Positions 24,974 to 32,231 of a stretch of DNA of 35,770 bases are shown here, in pieces. Position numbers and translations under genes: made by a program. The stretch's first letter is position 1, and the number at the start of each line of letters is the position of its first letter. The notes beneath the pieces were generated by a model. It did no database searches, was not told where the DNA came from, and saw only the letters and a list, made by a program, of their open reading frames with translations. The stretch lies in NCBI GenBank assembly GCA_031267895.1, contig JAIRYF010000013.1:1-35770 (forward strand), written 5' to 3'. Source of the DNA: Candidatus Methanoplasma glyptotermitis. Lineage in GTDB: Archaea; Thermoplasmatota; Thermoplasmata; Methanomassiliicoccales; Methanomethylophilaceae.

Positions 24974-26317
24974 TCACTGAAGCCCGTCAAGATCCATGTT
25001 TCCCATTTGTTTCATAAGTTGCTTGCGCATCTTACGGTCCTTTCCGATAGACCCCATCATTTTTTTGCTTTGAGCGTACTGTTTCAGCAGACCCTTCACC
25101 TCGCTTGCGGAAACACCTGCACCATTTGCTATTCTCTCTATGCGCTTTCCTTTTATGAGATTCGGTTCGTCTTTTTCTTCTTTCGTCATAGAATCTAATA
25201 TAACTTTGTACATTGAAATTCTCTTTTGGGATTCTTCGTAGTTGATTTTATCCTCCATGTTGCTGAGTCCCGGCACCATAGAGACTATTTTCTGAAGGGT
25301 TCCCATTTTGCCGACTGCCGCCATCTGCTGATACATATCCGAAAGTGTGAATCTTCCGGACAGCATGTTCCGGGCCAGCCGTTCCATGCCTTCATCATCG
25401 CCTATTTCGTCCTTGGCCATCCGAACCAAAGATGCCAGATCTCCCATGCCGAGCAGTCTTGATATGAATTTGTCCGCATCGAACGGCTCTAGGTCGCGTA
25501 TGTGTTCACCTGTACCTATGAACACTATTCTGGCATCTGTCCCGGCAACCGCCGACAGGGCACCGCCTCCCTTAGCGGTACCGTCCATTTTTGTGAGTAT
25601 GACTGCGGTCACACCGACCGCTTTATTGAACGCGTCAGCCTGGGGTCCCGCCTGCTGTCCGACCTGAGAATCCAGAACGAGTATCCTTTCATCGGGTCTG
25701 GCCGCTTCCGCTATGTCTTTTAATTCCTGTATAAGGTCATCTTCCAGTGCGTGCCGTCCTGATGTATCTACGATCCTGATCTTCTTGTCGGCAAATTTCG
25801 CCATACCGTTCTTCACGATCTCGGCCGCATTGTTATTCCCGGGTTCCCCGTAAACCTCTGCGTTTATCTTCTCTCCCAGCTGACGCAGCTGATCCAATGC
25901 ACCGGGCCTGTATACATCCGCACCTATAAGCCCCACGCTGAATCCCTTTTTAGATAGATACTGCGCCAGTTTTCCTGTTGTAGTGGTCTTGCCCTGGCCG
26001 TAAAGACCTACCATCATGATCGTCTGCGGTTTGAGTTCCAACCCGCCTCCGTTGTCAAGAAGCGACACAAGCTCTTTGAATATTATGCCTATGACATGAT
26101 CTTTGGACGTTTTTCCTGCCGGTGGTTTCTCGTTCAGAGCTCGTTCCTGTATCCTGTTCGTGAGTTCCAGTACCAACTGTACGTTGACATCCGCCTGCAA
26201 CAGTGCCCGCTGGAGTTCTTTCGATACCTCTCTGATGAGTTCTTCATCAACAACCGATGAACTCCCGATGCGCGATATGACACCTCTGAGTGATTTCCCC
26301 AATCCATCCAAAGCCAT
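24974..26317 (-). CDS. srp54: Signal recognition particle 54 kDa protein
   Basis: SRP54 is the GTPase that binds signal sequences and 7S RNA and targets ribosomes to the membrane. The 447-aa protein has the N domain (MALDGLGKSLRGVISRIGSS), the G domain with P-loop GLYGQGKTTTTGKLA, DVYRPGALDQLRQL, DTSGRHALEDDLI and TKMDGTAKGGGALSA. A methionine-rich M domain begins at about residue 300 (FTLSDMYQQM, KKMMGSIGKDRKMRKQLMKQMGNM). It heads a minus-strand run of seven genes ending with etfA. A TATA-like element lies 24-33 nt upstream. Confidence 0.97.
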   Translation of the reverse strand: MALDGLGKSLRGVISRIGSSSVVDEELIREVSKELQRALLQADVNVQLVLELTNRIQERALNEKPPAGKTSKDHVIGIIFKELVSLLDNGGGLELKPQTIMMVGLYGQGKTTTTGKLAQYLSKKGFSVGLIGADVYRPGALDQLRQLGEKINAEVYGEPGNNNAAEIVKNGMAKFADKKIRIVDTSGRHALEDDLIQELKDIAEAARPDERILVLDSQVGQQAGPQADAFNKAVGVTAVILTKMDGTAKGGGALSAVAGTDARIVFIGTGEHIRDLEPFDADKFISRLLGMGDLASLVRMAKDEIGDDEGMERLARNMLSGRFTLSDMYQQMAAVGKMGTLQKIVSMVPGLSNMEDKINYEESQKRISMYKVILDSMTKEEKDEPNLIKGKRIERIANGAGVSASEVKGLLKQYAQSKKMMGSIGKDRKMRKQLMKQMGNMDLDGLQ

Positions 26318-26340
26318 AAGACCAAACCTGCCAACGCCCC

Positions 26341-26350
26341 GATATTATTT
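26341..26350 (-). promoter_or_regulatory. Proximal TATA-like element of srp54
   Basis: AAATAATATC on the minus strand, 24-33 nt before the srp54 ATG, predicts an almost leaderless mRNA. Confidence 0.45.
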
Positions 26351-26369
26351 CAGGGCAATGGTAAAAGTG

Positions 26370-26464
26370 CGGGAACAGGTCAGCCAGTCAGAAGGGATGG
26401 GATGCACTCTACAGGACCGACCTTTTCCCCGTAGATACCGATTGGTTGAGAATCTATATAAACA
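26370..26464 (-). other. Second TATA box plus long stem-loop upstream of srp54 (possible small RNA or structured leader)
   Basis: TGTTTATATAGA (26453-26464) reads as a strong TATA element. About 25 nt downstream on the minus strand begins a stem of about 10 bp with one mismatch (GGGAACAGGTC at 26371-26381 against GACCTTTTCCC at 26419-26429). It encloses a 37-nt loop. It could be a small RNA or a distal srp54 leader. It is too short for a complete SRP RNA and I see no conserved SRP RNA helix 8. Confidence 0.3.
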
Positions 26465-26545
26465 TTTTCTAAGTAATGCAAACAGAAGCATATGTAATAA
26501 ATTGGTAATGGGTTTGGGGAACCCCGCCGGAGCGGGATTTTTGTC

Positions 26546-27613
26546 TCAGAGATAACCTGATTTCTGGAGGGCCATCAGGTTGTCGGTGCTGAGTTTCTCT
26601 CCGGCCTTGAACCGTTCGAAGATCTCCTTTGCCTCTCTCTTGGATTCGGAGTCTATCTTTCTCTTTCTGGCCGTGGTCTTTTTGTTCCTTATGCCGGTGA
26701 CGTTTTTATCCATTTCGTGAACGGATTTTATCTGCTCGATGTGCTTCTTGTGCTCTTCGTCGGCGGCATGCTTGCATTCAATGAACTTCGCCTGTGCGGC
26801 ATCAGCCTCTTTCCTTATGGTATCGGCTTCCTCATAGAATTTAAGCATCTTGTCATGAGAGTTCTGAGCGGCCTCTGCATATTCTGACACCTGACGGTGT
26901 GCGTCCTCGGCCTGGACCTTAGCATCTCTGAGCTGCTGGATGATTTCTCTGATCTCTCCGCTCTGCTCATAGGATCTGTCTCTCTCATCTATCTGCTTGG
27001 CAATTACGGAGATCTGTTTAACGATCTCCTTTTCTTTGTCCATTCCAAGCGTACTTGTTTCCTGTTTGTGAATCAGGTCCTGAAGCTGCTTCTTGAGTTG
27101 TTTTACAGGCACTTCGTTCCTGTCGTCGCTGGATCTCTCGGGCCTGAGGTGGGCAATCTGCTCCTTTAGGACGGTGACCTTCTGGTTCCACTCGTCCCTG
27201 ACCACTTTGGTCTCTCTGACCTTCTGGTTGAATGAATCGCGCGCTTCTCTGCACTTTCCGGCCTCTTCCACAAGTTCACGGACACCCGAGTTCAGGGAAT
27301 CTCTCTTCGACTTCCACTCTTTGGTCTGGCTGTTGAGTTCATCCCTTACGCGTCTGTGCCTTTCTGCGTTGTTGTTGAGAATGCTGCGTTTCTGTTCAAG
27401 GTCCTCAAGTTCCTCTGCCGATACGGGCTTTTCTTCATCTTCGGATTCCTCTCCGTCAGGAGATGTATCCTCGTCCGCCTGCTCATCGGCCGTCAGGGCC
27501 GAAGGCTCTTCAATCACGGCTTCCTGTTCTTCAAGAGCGTCAGCGTCTTCCGACACCGACTGCTGCGCTTCCTGAAAATCGACCTGTTGTACTTCCTCCA
27601 CAAACTCATCCAT
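26546..27613 (-). CDS. Archaeal coiled-coil protein (COG1340-like)
   Basis: The 355-aa protein has a very acidic, Glu/Asp/Ala-rich N terminus of about 65 residues. A long predicted coiled coil follows (from KRSILNNNAERHRRVRDELNSQTKEW through about residue 305), and the tail EAKEIFERFKAGEKLSTDNLMALQKSGYL is conserved in archaeal coiled-coil proteins of this family. It has no membrane segment and no enzymatic motif. The function is unknown; a structural or ribosome-associated role has been suggested for similar proteins only by context. It has its own promoter and is divergent from purB. A hairpin (CCCGC/GCGGG) follows its stop. Confidence 0.8.
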   Translation of the reverse strand: MDEFVEEVQQVDFQEAQQSVSEDADALEEQEAVIEEPSALTADEQADEDTSPDGEESEDEEKPVSAEELEDLEQKRSILNNNAERHRRVRDELNSQTKEWKSKRDSLNSGVRELVEEAGKCREARDSFNQKVRETKVVRDEWNQKVTVLKEQIAHLRPERSSDDRNEVPVKQLKKQLQDLIHKQETSTLGMDKEKEIVKQISVIAKQIDERDRSYEQSGEIREIIQQLRDAKVQAEDAHRQVSEYAEAAQNSHDKMLKFYEEADTIRKEADAAQAKFIECKHAADEEHKKHIEQIKSVHEMDKNVTGIRNKKTTARKRKIDSESKREAKEIFERFKAGEKLSTDNLMALQKSGYL

Positions 27614-27639
27614 AATTCATCACTTAGTCGTTCAACTTA

Positions 27640-27684
27640 GCCATAATTCGAAGTATGGCCCACTTTCAAGGCGACATATAAAAG
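27640..27684 (-). promoter_or_regulatory. Coiled-coil gene promoter with 20-bp near-palindrome at the start region
   Basis: CTTTTATATG (27675-27684, minus strand) is the TATA box. Around the predicted transcription start lies GCCATAATTCGAAGTATGGC (27640-27659), palindromic at 18 of 20 positions. It is either a repressor site or an mRNA 5' stem-loop. Confidence 0.5.
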
Positions 27685-27768
27685 TATCCTTTATAAGGGT
27701 TTCTGCCTGCGTGCGGCTGTGCCGAGATCGCGGTTTTATGTGTTTGGCTGAGGCATCCGCCGTTCATA

Positions 27769-27780
27769 GAATATAAATAA
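27769..27780 (+). promoter_or_regulatory. TATA box of purB
   Basis: GAATATAAATAA ends 29 nt before the purB ATG. No ribosome site is visible, so a leaderless transcript is likely. Confidence 0.6.
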
Positions 27781-27808
27781 TGTTATTCAATCTGATGTAC
27801 GATATCAG

Positions 27809-29182
27809 ATGGAAGATTCTATTTGTCCTCTCGACTACAGATACGGCCGCAGCGAAATGAAAACCATTTTTTCCGAAGAAGGCCGAACCAGGTACCAAAT
27901 GAAGGTCGAAGCCGCACTTGCGAGGGCACACGCGTCTTTGGGCACGATAAGCATGTCCGATGCGGAAGAGATCGCCAGAGTGGCATTGACCGATGTTGTA
28001 GATTTGGACCGCATAAAAGAGATCGAGAAAGAAACCAACCATGATCTGATGGCAATGGTCAGGGCCATGACCGAGCAGTGCAGAGGAGATGCCGGCAAGT
28101 ATGTGCATCTGGGAGCGACATCCAATGATATAATCGATACTGCGGCCGCACTCCAGATAAGGTCTGCACTGGAGATCATACAGGATGATGTTGATGAACT
28201 TCTGTATACGTTCGCAACTGTAGCAAAGAGAGAAAGAGATACGCTGGAGATGGGAAGAACGCATGCTCAGTTTGCTATCCCCATAACATTTGGATTCAAG
28301 GTTGCCGGATATATCGCAGAAATGATCAGGCACAGAGAAAGACTGTCTGAAGCCGCACCCCGCGCCTGCGCGGGGAAGATGTCGGGTGCCGTCGGCACCG
28401 GCGCTGCTCTCGGAAAGAACTCCGGCAGAATTCAGATATTGGTGATGCAGGACCTCGGTCTCACATACGAACCGGCCGCCACCCAGGTTGTCGGACGCGA
28501 CAGATACACCGAACTGATATGTCTCCTGGCGAATATTGCCACTTCGCTCGAGAGGTACGGAACCGAGATAAGGAACCTTCAGAGGTCCGAGATAGCCGAA
28601 GCATCGGAACCTTTCGATGCGAAAAAGCAGGTCGGAAGCTCAACCATGGCTCAAAAAAGAAACCCCATCAACTCGGAGAATGTCACGGGGCTGGCCAGAA
28701 TAGTGAGAGGTTTCGTCATCCCGACATTTGAGAATCAGGTACTCTGGCACGAGAGGGACCTGTCGAATTCGTCTGCCGAGAGGTTCACAATACCTCATGT
28801 GTTCATTCTTCTGGATGAAATGCTCCTGAAGATGAACAGGGTATTTCTGGGACTTGAAATACATGCGGACAGGATGCTGCAGAATATCGAATCCGCACGG
28901 GGCCTTATAATGGCCGAACCGATTATGATGAGACTCACCGAAAAAGGCATCGGGAGACAGGATGCGCACGAGATCGTGAGAGAAGCATCAATGGCCGCCG
29001 CCAGCAGAGGCATCGACCTGAGAGAAGCTCTGCTGGAGATGGACTGTGTAAGGAATGCTATGACCGAAGAAGAGATCACATCCGTCATGAATCCCGCGAA
29101 CTACACCGGAAGCGCAGGAGAAACAGTCGACAAGATGGTCTCGGCAGCGGAAGAGTTGCTTGGCAGGAGGATACTGCCATGA
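27809..29182 (+). CDS. purB: Adenylosuccinate lyase
   Basis: PurB acts twice in purine synthesis, releasing fumarate from SAICAR and from adenylosuccinate. The 457-aa protein begins MEDSICPLDYRYGRSEMKTIF, contains the active-site His region ETNHDLMAMVRAMTEQ, then HLGATSNDIIDTA, and the fumarase/lyase superfamily signature GSSTMAQKRNPINSENV with its flexible catalytic loop. The length is normal. Its TGA overlaps the ATG of a small membrane protein gene. Confidence 0.96.
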   Translation: MEDSICPLDYRYGRSEMKTIFSEEGRTRYQMKVEAALARAHASLGTISMSDAEEIARVALTDVVDLDRIKEIEKETNHDLMAMVRAMTEQCRGDAGKYVHLGATSNDIIDTAAALQIRSALEIIQDDVDELLYTFATVAKRERDTLEMGRTHAQFAIPITFGFKVAGYIAEMIRHRERLSEAAPRACAGKMSGAVGTGAALGKNSGRIQILVMQDLGLTYEPAATQVVGRDRYTELICLLANIATSLERYGTEIRNLQRSEIAEASEPFDAKKQVGSSTMAQKRNPINSENVTGLARIVRGFVIPTFENQVLWHERDLSNSSAERFTIPHVFILLDEMLLKMNRVFLGLEIHADRMLQNIESARGLIMAEPIMMRLTEKGIGRQDAHEIVREASMAAASRGIDLREALLEMDCVRNAMTEEEITSVMNPANYTGSAGETVDKMVSAAEELLGRRILP

Positions 29183-29364
29183 TTTCAGCGAGGAAAAAAA
29201 CCAGTATGAAATATGGGGCGGTGTTCGGTACCGTGGCGGGTGTGGCGATATTTGCTATGGCATACACAGTCAACAACAGCCTCGCATACCTGCTGTTCAT
29301 ACCGTTCGCCGCCGCGATCGGATGGGTCACTCAGTACGTGAAAGATGAGGATAAGGACGACTGA
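29179..29364 (+). CDS. Small two-helix membrane protein
   Basis: The 61-aa ORF (MISARKKTSMKYGAVFG) has two hydrophobic stretches, VFGTVAGVAIFAMAYTV and LAYLLFIPFAAAIGWVTQYV, a basic N terminus and an acidic tail KDEDKDD. Its ATG overlaps the purB stop as ATGA, and GGCAGGAGG lies 10 nt upstream. The overlap and composition argue that it is real. No family is recognised. Confidence 0.7.
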   Translation: MISARKKTSMKYGAVFGTVAGVAIFAMAYTVNNSLAYLLFIPFAAAIGWVTQYVKDEDKDD

Positions 29365-29366
29365 AT

Positions 29367-29771
29367 TCAGACCTTCTTTCCGGCCTTCGGGCCCGGTGTA
29401 ACGTAGTAGATATCGGTGATCTTCATCTTCAGAAGGTTCTTTGCCGGAAGAGTTTCCTTTCTTTCGTGAGCGTACTTCACAGTCTTCTCGTAGTCATCGC
29501 CGGAGTTCTCGACAGTCACAGTCCCCTTTATCTGATACGAATCGGCAGACTTCGGGTCCCAGATATAGAACGCAGCGTTCGGATTCTCCTTCACATTGGA
29601 TATCGTCTTATCCATGAAGTTGTCCACAACCCATACGGTCTCCCCGTCCGGCTGGGGAATCAGCATGCCAATCGGAACGACATTTGGTATCCCGTCTTTG
29701 GATGCAGTCGCAAACGAATATATCCCGGCATTTCCGAAAATAGCTTTCATATCATCAGTTATCTTTGCCAT
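29367..29771 (-). CDS. Pyridoxamine 5'-phosphate oxidase-fold flavoprotein
   Basis: The 134-aa protein has the split-barrel FMN-binding pattern: FATASKDGIPNVVPIGM, the VVDNFMDKTISNVKENPNAAFYIWD segment, and QIKGTVTVENSGDDYEKTVKY. Small members of this family in archaea bind FMN or F420 and their substrates are usually unknown. A true PNP oxidase role is unlikely at this length. It converges with the purB operon and stops 2 nt after the small membrane protein gene. The ATG at 29771 is followed immediately by the conserved MAKITDDM start. Confidence 0.88.
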   Translation of the reverse strand: MAKITDDMKAIFGNAGIYSFATASKDGIPNVVPIGMLIPQPDGETVWVVDNFMDKTISNVKENPNAAFYIWDPKSADSYQIKGTVTVENSGDDYEKTVKYAHERKETLPAKNLLKMKITDIYYVTPGPKAGKKV

Positions 29772-29861
29772 ATTTATGTCCCACTGCCCAGCGGATCAAT
29801 TACAAAGTATTTCACACTGCTTATCTGACGCAGGCTGCATGTTATCGTATGAACTTTTGCC

Positions 29862-29871
29862 GGGGGGGGGG
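29862..29871 (+). repeat. G10 homopolymer tract
   Basis: Ten consecutive G in the 226-nt gap between the PNPOx-like gene and tRNA-Ala. Confidence 0.9.
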
Positions 29872-29960
29872 AACGATGCCAACGGAGAATGTTTCTGGAA
29901 CATTCGTTATGCCGGGTGTATGAGAGAATGCTCTGATAATGCCGCATTCCCTTCAGACAA

Positions 29961-29970
29961 CATTTATATC
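29961..29970 (+). promoter_or_regulatory. TATA box of tRNA-Ala
   Basis: CATTTATATC ends 27 nt before the first base of the tRNA, the expected archaeal distance. Confidence 0.65.
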
Positions 29971-29997
29971 CTATGCGGAACTGTGGCGTCGTATAAT

Positions 29998-30074
29998 GGG
30001 CAAGTAGATCAGCCCGGTAGATCGCTGCCTTCGCAAGGCAGAAGTCGCGAGTTCGAATCTCGCCTTGTCCACCA
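29998..30074 (+). tRNA. tRNA-Ala (anticodon CGC), CCA encoded
   Basis: The acceptor arm GGGCAAG pairs with CTTGTCC, including the G3:U70 pair that marks alanine tRNAs. The anticodon arm is CTGCC-TTCGCAA-GGCAG with anticodon CGC, reading GCG. The T arm is GCGAG-TTCGAAT-CTCGC. Discriminator A is followed by a genomically encoded CCA. There is no intron. The ORFs drawn across it on both strands are artefacts. Confidence 0.96.
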
Positions 30075-30428
30075 TTATGTTCCGCAAAAGTCGGTTTCAG
30101 GTTATACCCCGTATGTGATAAAGCGCGCGGTACCAAACGCAAATTATCGCATTAAGAGTCGATCCGCAGGCCCGAGATCACGTCCGTTTTTATCAGTATT
30201 CGCGTAGCTTACGTTGTGAATGTATTGTTTCAGTCGCCCTGTCATTCCCTCAGTTTTCGCACGGGCGGTTCCTTTCCGGACTGTTATCGCATTGACTGTG
30301 TTTATTCGCAAATACGAAGAACTTTTCCGTCTTCGACGTCCGCTGAAGAATGCAGAAATACATCGAAAAAATGAACCTCGGAGGAAACCGTACCGTGTCA
30401 ATAAGTGAAGTTTTGTGTATCTCTGTAC
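30075..30428. other. Intergenic stretch, no supported gene
   Basis: About 350 nt between tRNA-Ala and the SMR promoter. The 10-mer TTATCGCATT occurs twice (about 30144 and 30285). GTTCCGCA just after the tRNA is the inverse of TGCGGAAC before it. Short ORFs on both strands lack ribosome sites and recognisable sequence. Confidence 0.5.
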
Positions 30429-30437
30429 CATATATAC
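30429..30437 (+). promoter_or_regulatory. TATA box of the SMR gene pair
   Basis: CATATATAC lies 30-38 nt before ATG 30467 and 54-62 nt before ATG 30491. Confidence 0.5.
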
Positions 30438-30490
30438 GAAAACGACAAACAACGGAGAAATATTATATGCTGGTACCAGGGTTACGGCTC

Positions 30491-30823
30491 ATGGAATTAG
30501 GATGGATATATCTCATCGCGGCAAGTATTTTGGAACCGTGCTGGGTAATAACTCTTGAAAAATCGAATAACTTCAAAAAGATATCCTGGGGGATCGTGAC
30601 CGTTCTGGCATTAATGGCATGCCTGTATCTGTTGGCTCTCGCCGTTGCCGAAATCGGCCCCGGCATATCTTATGCATTGCTGGCCGGCATCGGTGCCGTT
30701 ATAGTCGTAGGTCTGGGTGCTGTCCTCTACAAAGAGACTCTGACTGTGAAGAGATTGACCTTTGTATCAATGATAGTGATAGGAATAATTGGCATTAGGC
30801 TTTCATCCGGAGGGATTATATGA
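30491..30823 (+). CDS. SMR-family transporter subunit with conserved Glu
   Basis: The 110-aa protein MELGWIYLIAASILEPCWVITLEKSNNF has four membrane helices of the small multidrug resistance family. The ASILEPCWVITLEKS segment corresponds to [15 protein letters not shown] of Gdx/SugE, and its Glu aligns with the essential proton/substrate Glu (E14 of EmrE). ATG 30467 is an alternative start eight codons upstream with GGAG before it; 30491 gives the usual family length. The gene overlaps a second SMR gene as ATGA, so the pump is probably a heterodimer. The substrate (guanidinium or a quaternary cation) is unknown. Confidence 0.88.
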   Translation: MELGWIYLIAASILEPCWVITLEKSNNFKKISWGIVTVLALMACLYLLALAVAEIGPGISYALLAGIGAVIVVGLGAVLYKETLTVKRLTFVSMIVIGIIGIRLSSGGII

Positions 30824-31170
30824 ACGAAGTAGGAGAAAAATTCGGATGGTTAGCAATCATACTCGGAGGAATTCTTCAGATAGTATGGGCAATCGGCCTG
30901 GACTACACCGATGGATTTGTAAACGTGTTCTGGGACGCGGTCGTCATAGTATTCCTGTTCCTCAGTATATGGTGTCTGTCCTTCTCGATGAAGGCCGCCA
31001 TCCCGGTAAGTACAGCGTACACTGTGTGGATCGGCCTCGGTGTGGTTGGGACGATAGCTGTCTCGGCGATACTCGGACTGGAGACTTTGAATCTTGTAAC
31101 GGCAGTGTTCCTTGCAGTAATCGTCGGCGGCGTGATCGGACTCAAGATGACACCGGCGGAGACAGAATAA
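30820..31170 (+). CDS. Second SMR-family subunit, essential Glu replaced by Gln
   Basis: The 116-aa partner MNEVGEKFGWLAIILGGILQIVWAIGLDYTDGFVNVFW aligns closely with SugE/Gdx ([20 protein letters not shown]). The essential Glu is Gln in GGILQIVW. Four membrane helices and the AAIPVSTAYTVWIGLGVVGT motif (SMR TM3 SxAYxVWxGxG) are present. The start is coupled to the first subunit by ATGA with GGAGGG upstream. It presumably dimerises with the Glu-bearing subunit, giving one titratable Glu instead of two. Confidence 0.88.
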   Translation: MNEVGEKFGWLAIILGGILQIVWAIGLDYTDGFVNVFWDAVVIVFLFLSIWCLSFSMKAAIPVSTAYTVWIGLGVVGTIAVSAILGLETLNLVTAVFLAVIVGGVIGLKMTPAETE

Positions 31171-31285
31171 ATGCGGCCGGGCATTCGGAAATGGACGTTT
31201 CTGTTCACGAAAATAGTCTATCGGGAAGACATGAAATATCTGTGGTCCGATCTCTGAGACCGACTGTGAGGGATTATCTGTTCTG

Positions 31286-31447
31286 ATGAGACTCGGAATT
31301 TCTGAAGGGAATGTGTGCGTACTGTCGGAAAATATAGATGCCTGGGAGAATGTATTCGGGATGGTGAGCATGATGAGAGTCACAAAACTCCATCACGGTG
31401 CCACTTATGACAGAATAATGGGACTTTGGATGCAGAATATGCAGTGA
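31286..31447 (+). CDS. Possible 53-aa ORF in an otherwise empty gap
   Basis: MRLGISEGNVCVLSENIDAW... runs 53 codons to TGA within the 364-nt gap 31171-31534. It resembles nothing that I recognise and has no clear ribosome site. It could be a remnant of a larger gene. The rest of the gap holds only the promoter of the next gene. Confidence 0.2.
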   Translation: MRLGISEGNVCVLSENIDAWENVFGMVSMMRVTKLHHGATYDRIMGLWMQNMQ

Positions 31448-31487
31448 AGACCGGAAAATCTTACAACATCCTTCGGACATATTTAGA

Positions 31488-31528
31488 CAATATATTTCTA
31501 CTTGCAGATCTCTCTTCGGTTAAGGTGA
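31488..31528 (+). promoter_or_regulatory. TATA box and ribosome site of the ferritin-like gene
   Basis: CAATATATTTC (31488-31498) predicts a start near 31518. AAGGTGA (31522-31528) lies 6 nt before the GTG start codon at 31535. Confidence 0.5.
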
Positions 31529-31534
31529 TTTGAA

Positions 31535-31855
31535 GTGCCGAATTTTGCTGACCCCTTTGTGGGAAACGTTAACAAAAAGATGACCGATCAGGAACTCGCC
31601 AATGCTATAAGACTGGACCTCGCCGGTGAGCTGGAAGCGATATATCTGTACGATGCGCATGCGGAAGCGACCGATAACGTCCTCGCAAAGAAAGTCTTGA
31701 GAGATATACGCGACGAGGAAAAAGAACACATGGGAGAACTCCTGTCACTTCTGATACACCTTGATCCCAAGGAAAAAGAACTCTTTGAGCACGGGGAGGG
31801 AGAAGTCAGGGAAATGAAGGAAAAGCTTGAAAAAGTATCCTGCAAGACTAAGTGA
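31535..31855 (+). CDS. Encapsulated-ferritin-like protein
   Basis: The 106-aa two-helix protein shows LDLAGELEAIYLYDAHAEATDN and KKVLRDIRDEEKEHMGELLSLLIHLDP, the pattern of the encapsulated ferritin (EncFtn) family. Expected iron ligands are Glu in ELEA (residue 32 or 34), E62 and H65, matching the EncFtn E32/E62/H65 layout. EncFtn proteins form an annular decamer and normally load iron into encapsulin nanocompartments. No encapsulin gene is adjacent, and the C-terminal tail (EKLEKVSCKTK) shows no clear cargo peptide. The start is GTG. A role in iron oxidation or peroxide handling is inferred from the family. Confidence 0.8.
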   Translation: MPNFADPFVGNVNKKMTDQELANAIRLDLAGELEAIYLYDAHAEATDNVLAKKVLRDIRDEEKEHMGELLSLLIHLDPKEKELFEHGEGEVREMKEKLEKVSCKTK

Positions 31856-32221
31856 AACTCTCCGGGAATCCTACGGCCGACTGGTCCCGCACATCAGCCG
31901 GCAGTTCGCGATGAGGTGTTCAGGTCAGCGGTTGGATACTGTGACGATTGCAGATACGGTGGCCGCTGAAAGAAGATTCATGCGAACGTACAGCGGAAGG
32001 CACAAAAAAGCCGATGCACCGTGCGGCCGGAGGTGCGCGGGAAGCAGAGCGACGGGCAGTTTCTCTGTCAATGATGCAGTATTCTGCCGAGACAGACACA
32101 GCGCAGTATACGTTGTATATTGACGCACTCGTGCGCACCTTACATCCGCAACAATAGAAATAAAAACTCATGAATGCAGATTCTTCGAAAGGAATTACCC
32201 TCTTCATCTCAGGGTCTCCGA

Positions 32222-32231
32222 GGGGGGGGGG
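32222..32231 (+). repeat. G10 homopolymer tract
   Basis: Ten consecutive G within GA-G10-AGAGG, the third such tract in the window. Confidence 0.9.

Noticed and set aside
26318-26545. SRP (7S) RNA gene next to srp54
   Set aside because: The gap of about 230 nt is shorter than the usual archaeal 7S RNA (about 300 nt) and I could not find the conserved helix 8 core.
29774-30142. 122-aa minus-strand ORF (…GEIRTRDFCLAK…) over the tRNA
   Set aside because: It is the well-known false protein produced by translating the antisense of a tRNA; the tRNA-Ala structure explains the sequence.
29596-30207. 203-aa plus-strand ORF covering the PNPOx-like gene and the tRNA
   Set aside because: It runs antisense to a convincing gene, across a G10 tract and a tRNA, with no family resemblance.
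30144-30452. Minus-strand ORF and the plus-strand ORF 30220..30408 in the gap before the SMR genes
   Set aside because: Low-quality composition, no ribosome site, and overlapping on opposite strands.
31284-31395. C/D box small RNA (TGATGA boxes near 31284 and 31370)
   Set aside because: A CTGA box follows only one of them and the C'/D' set is incomplete.
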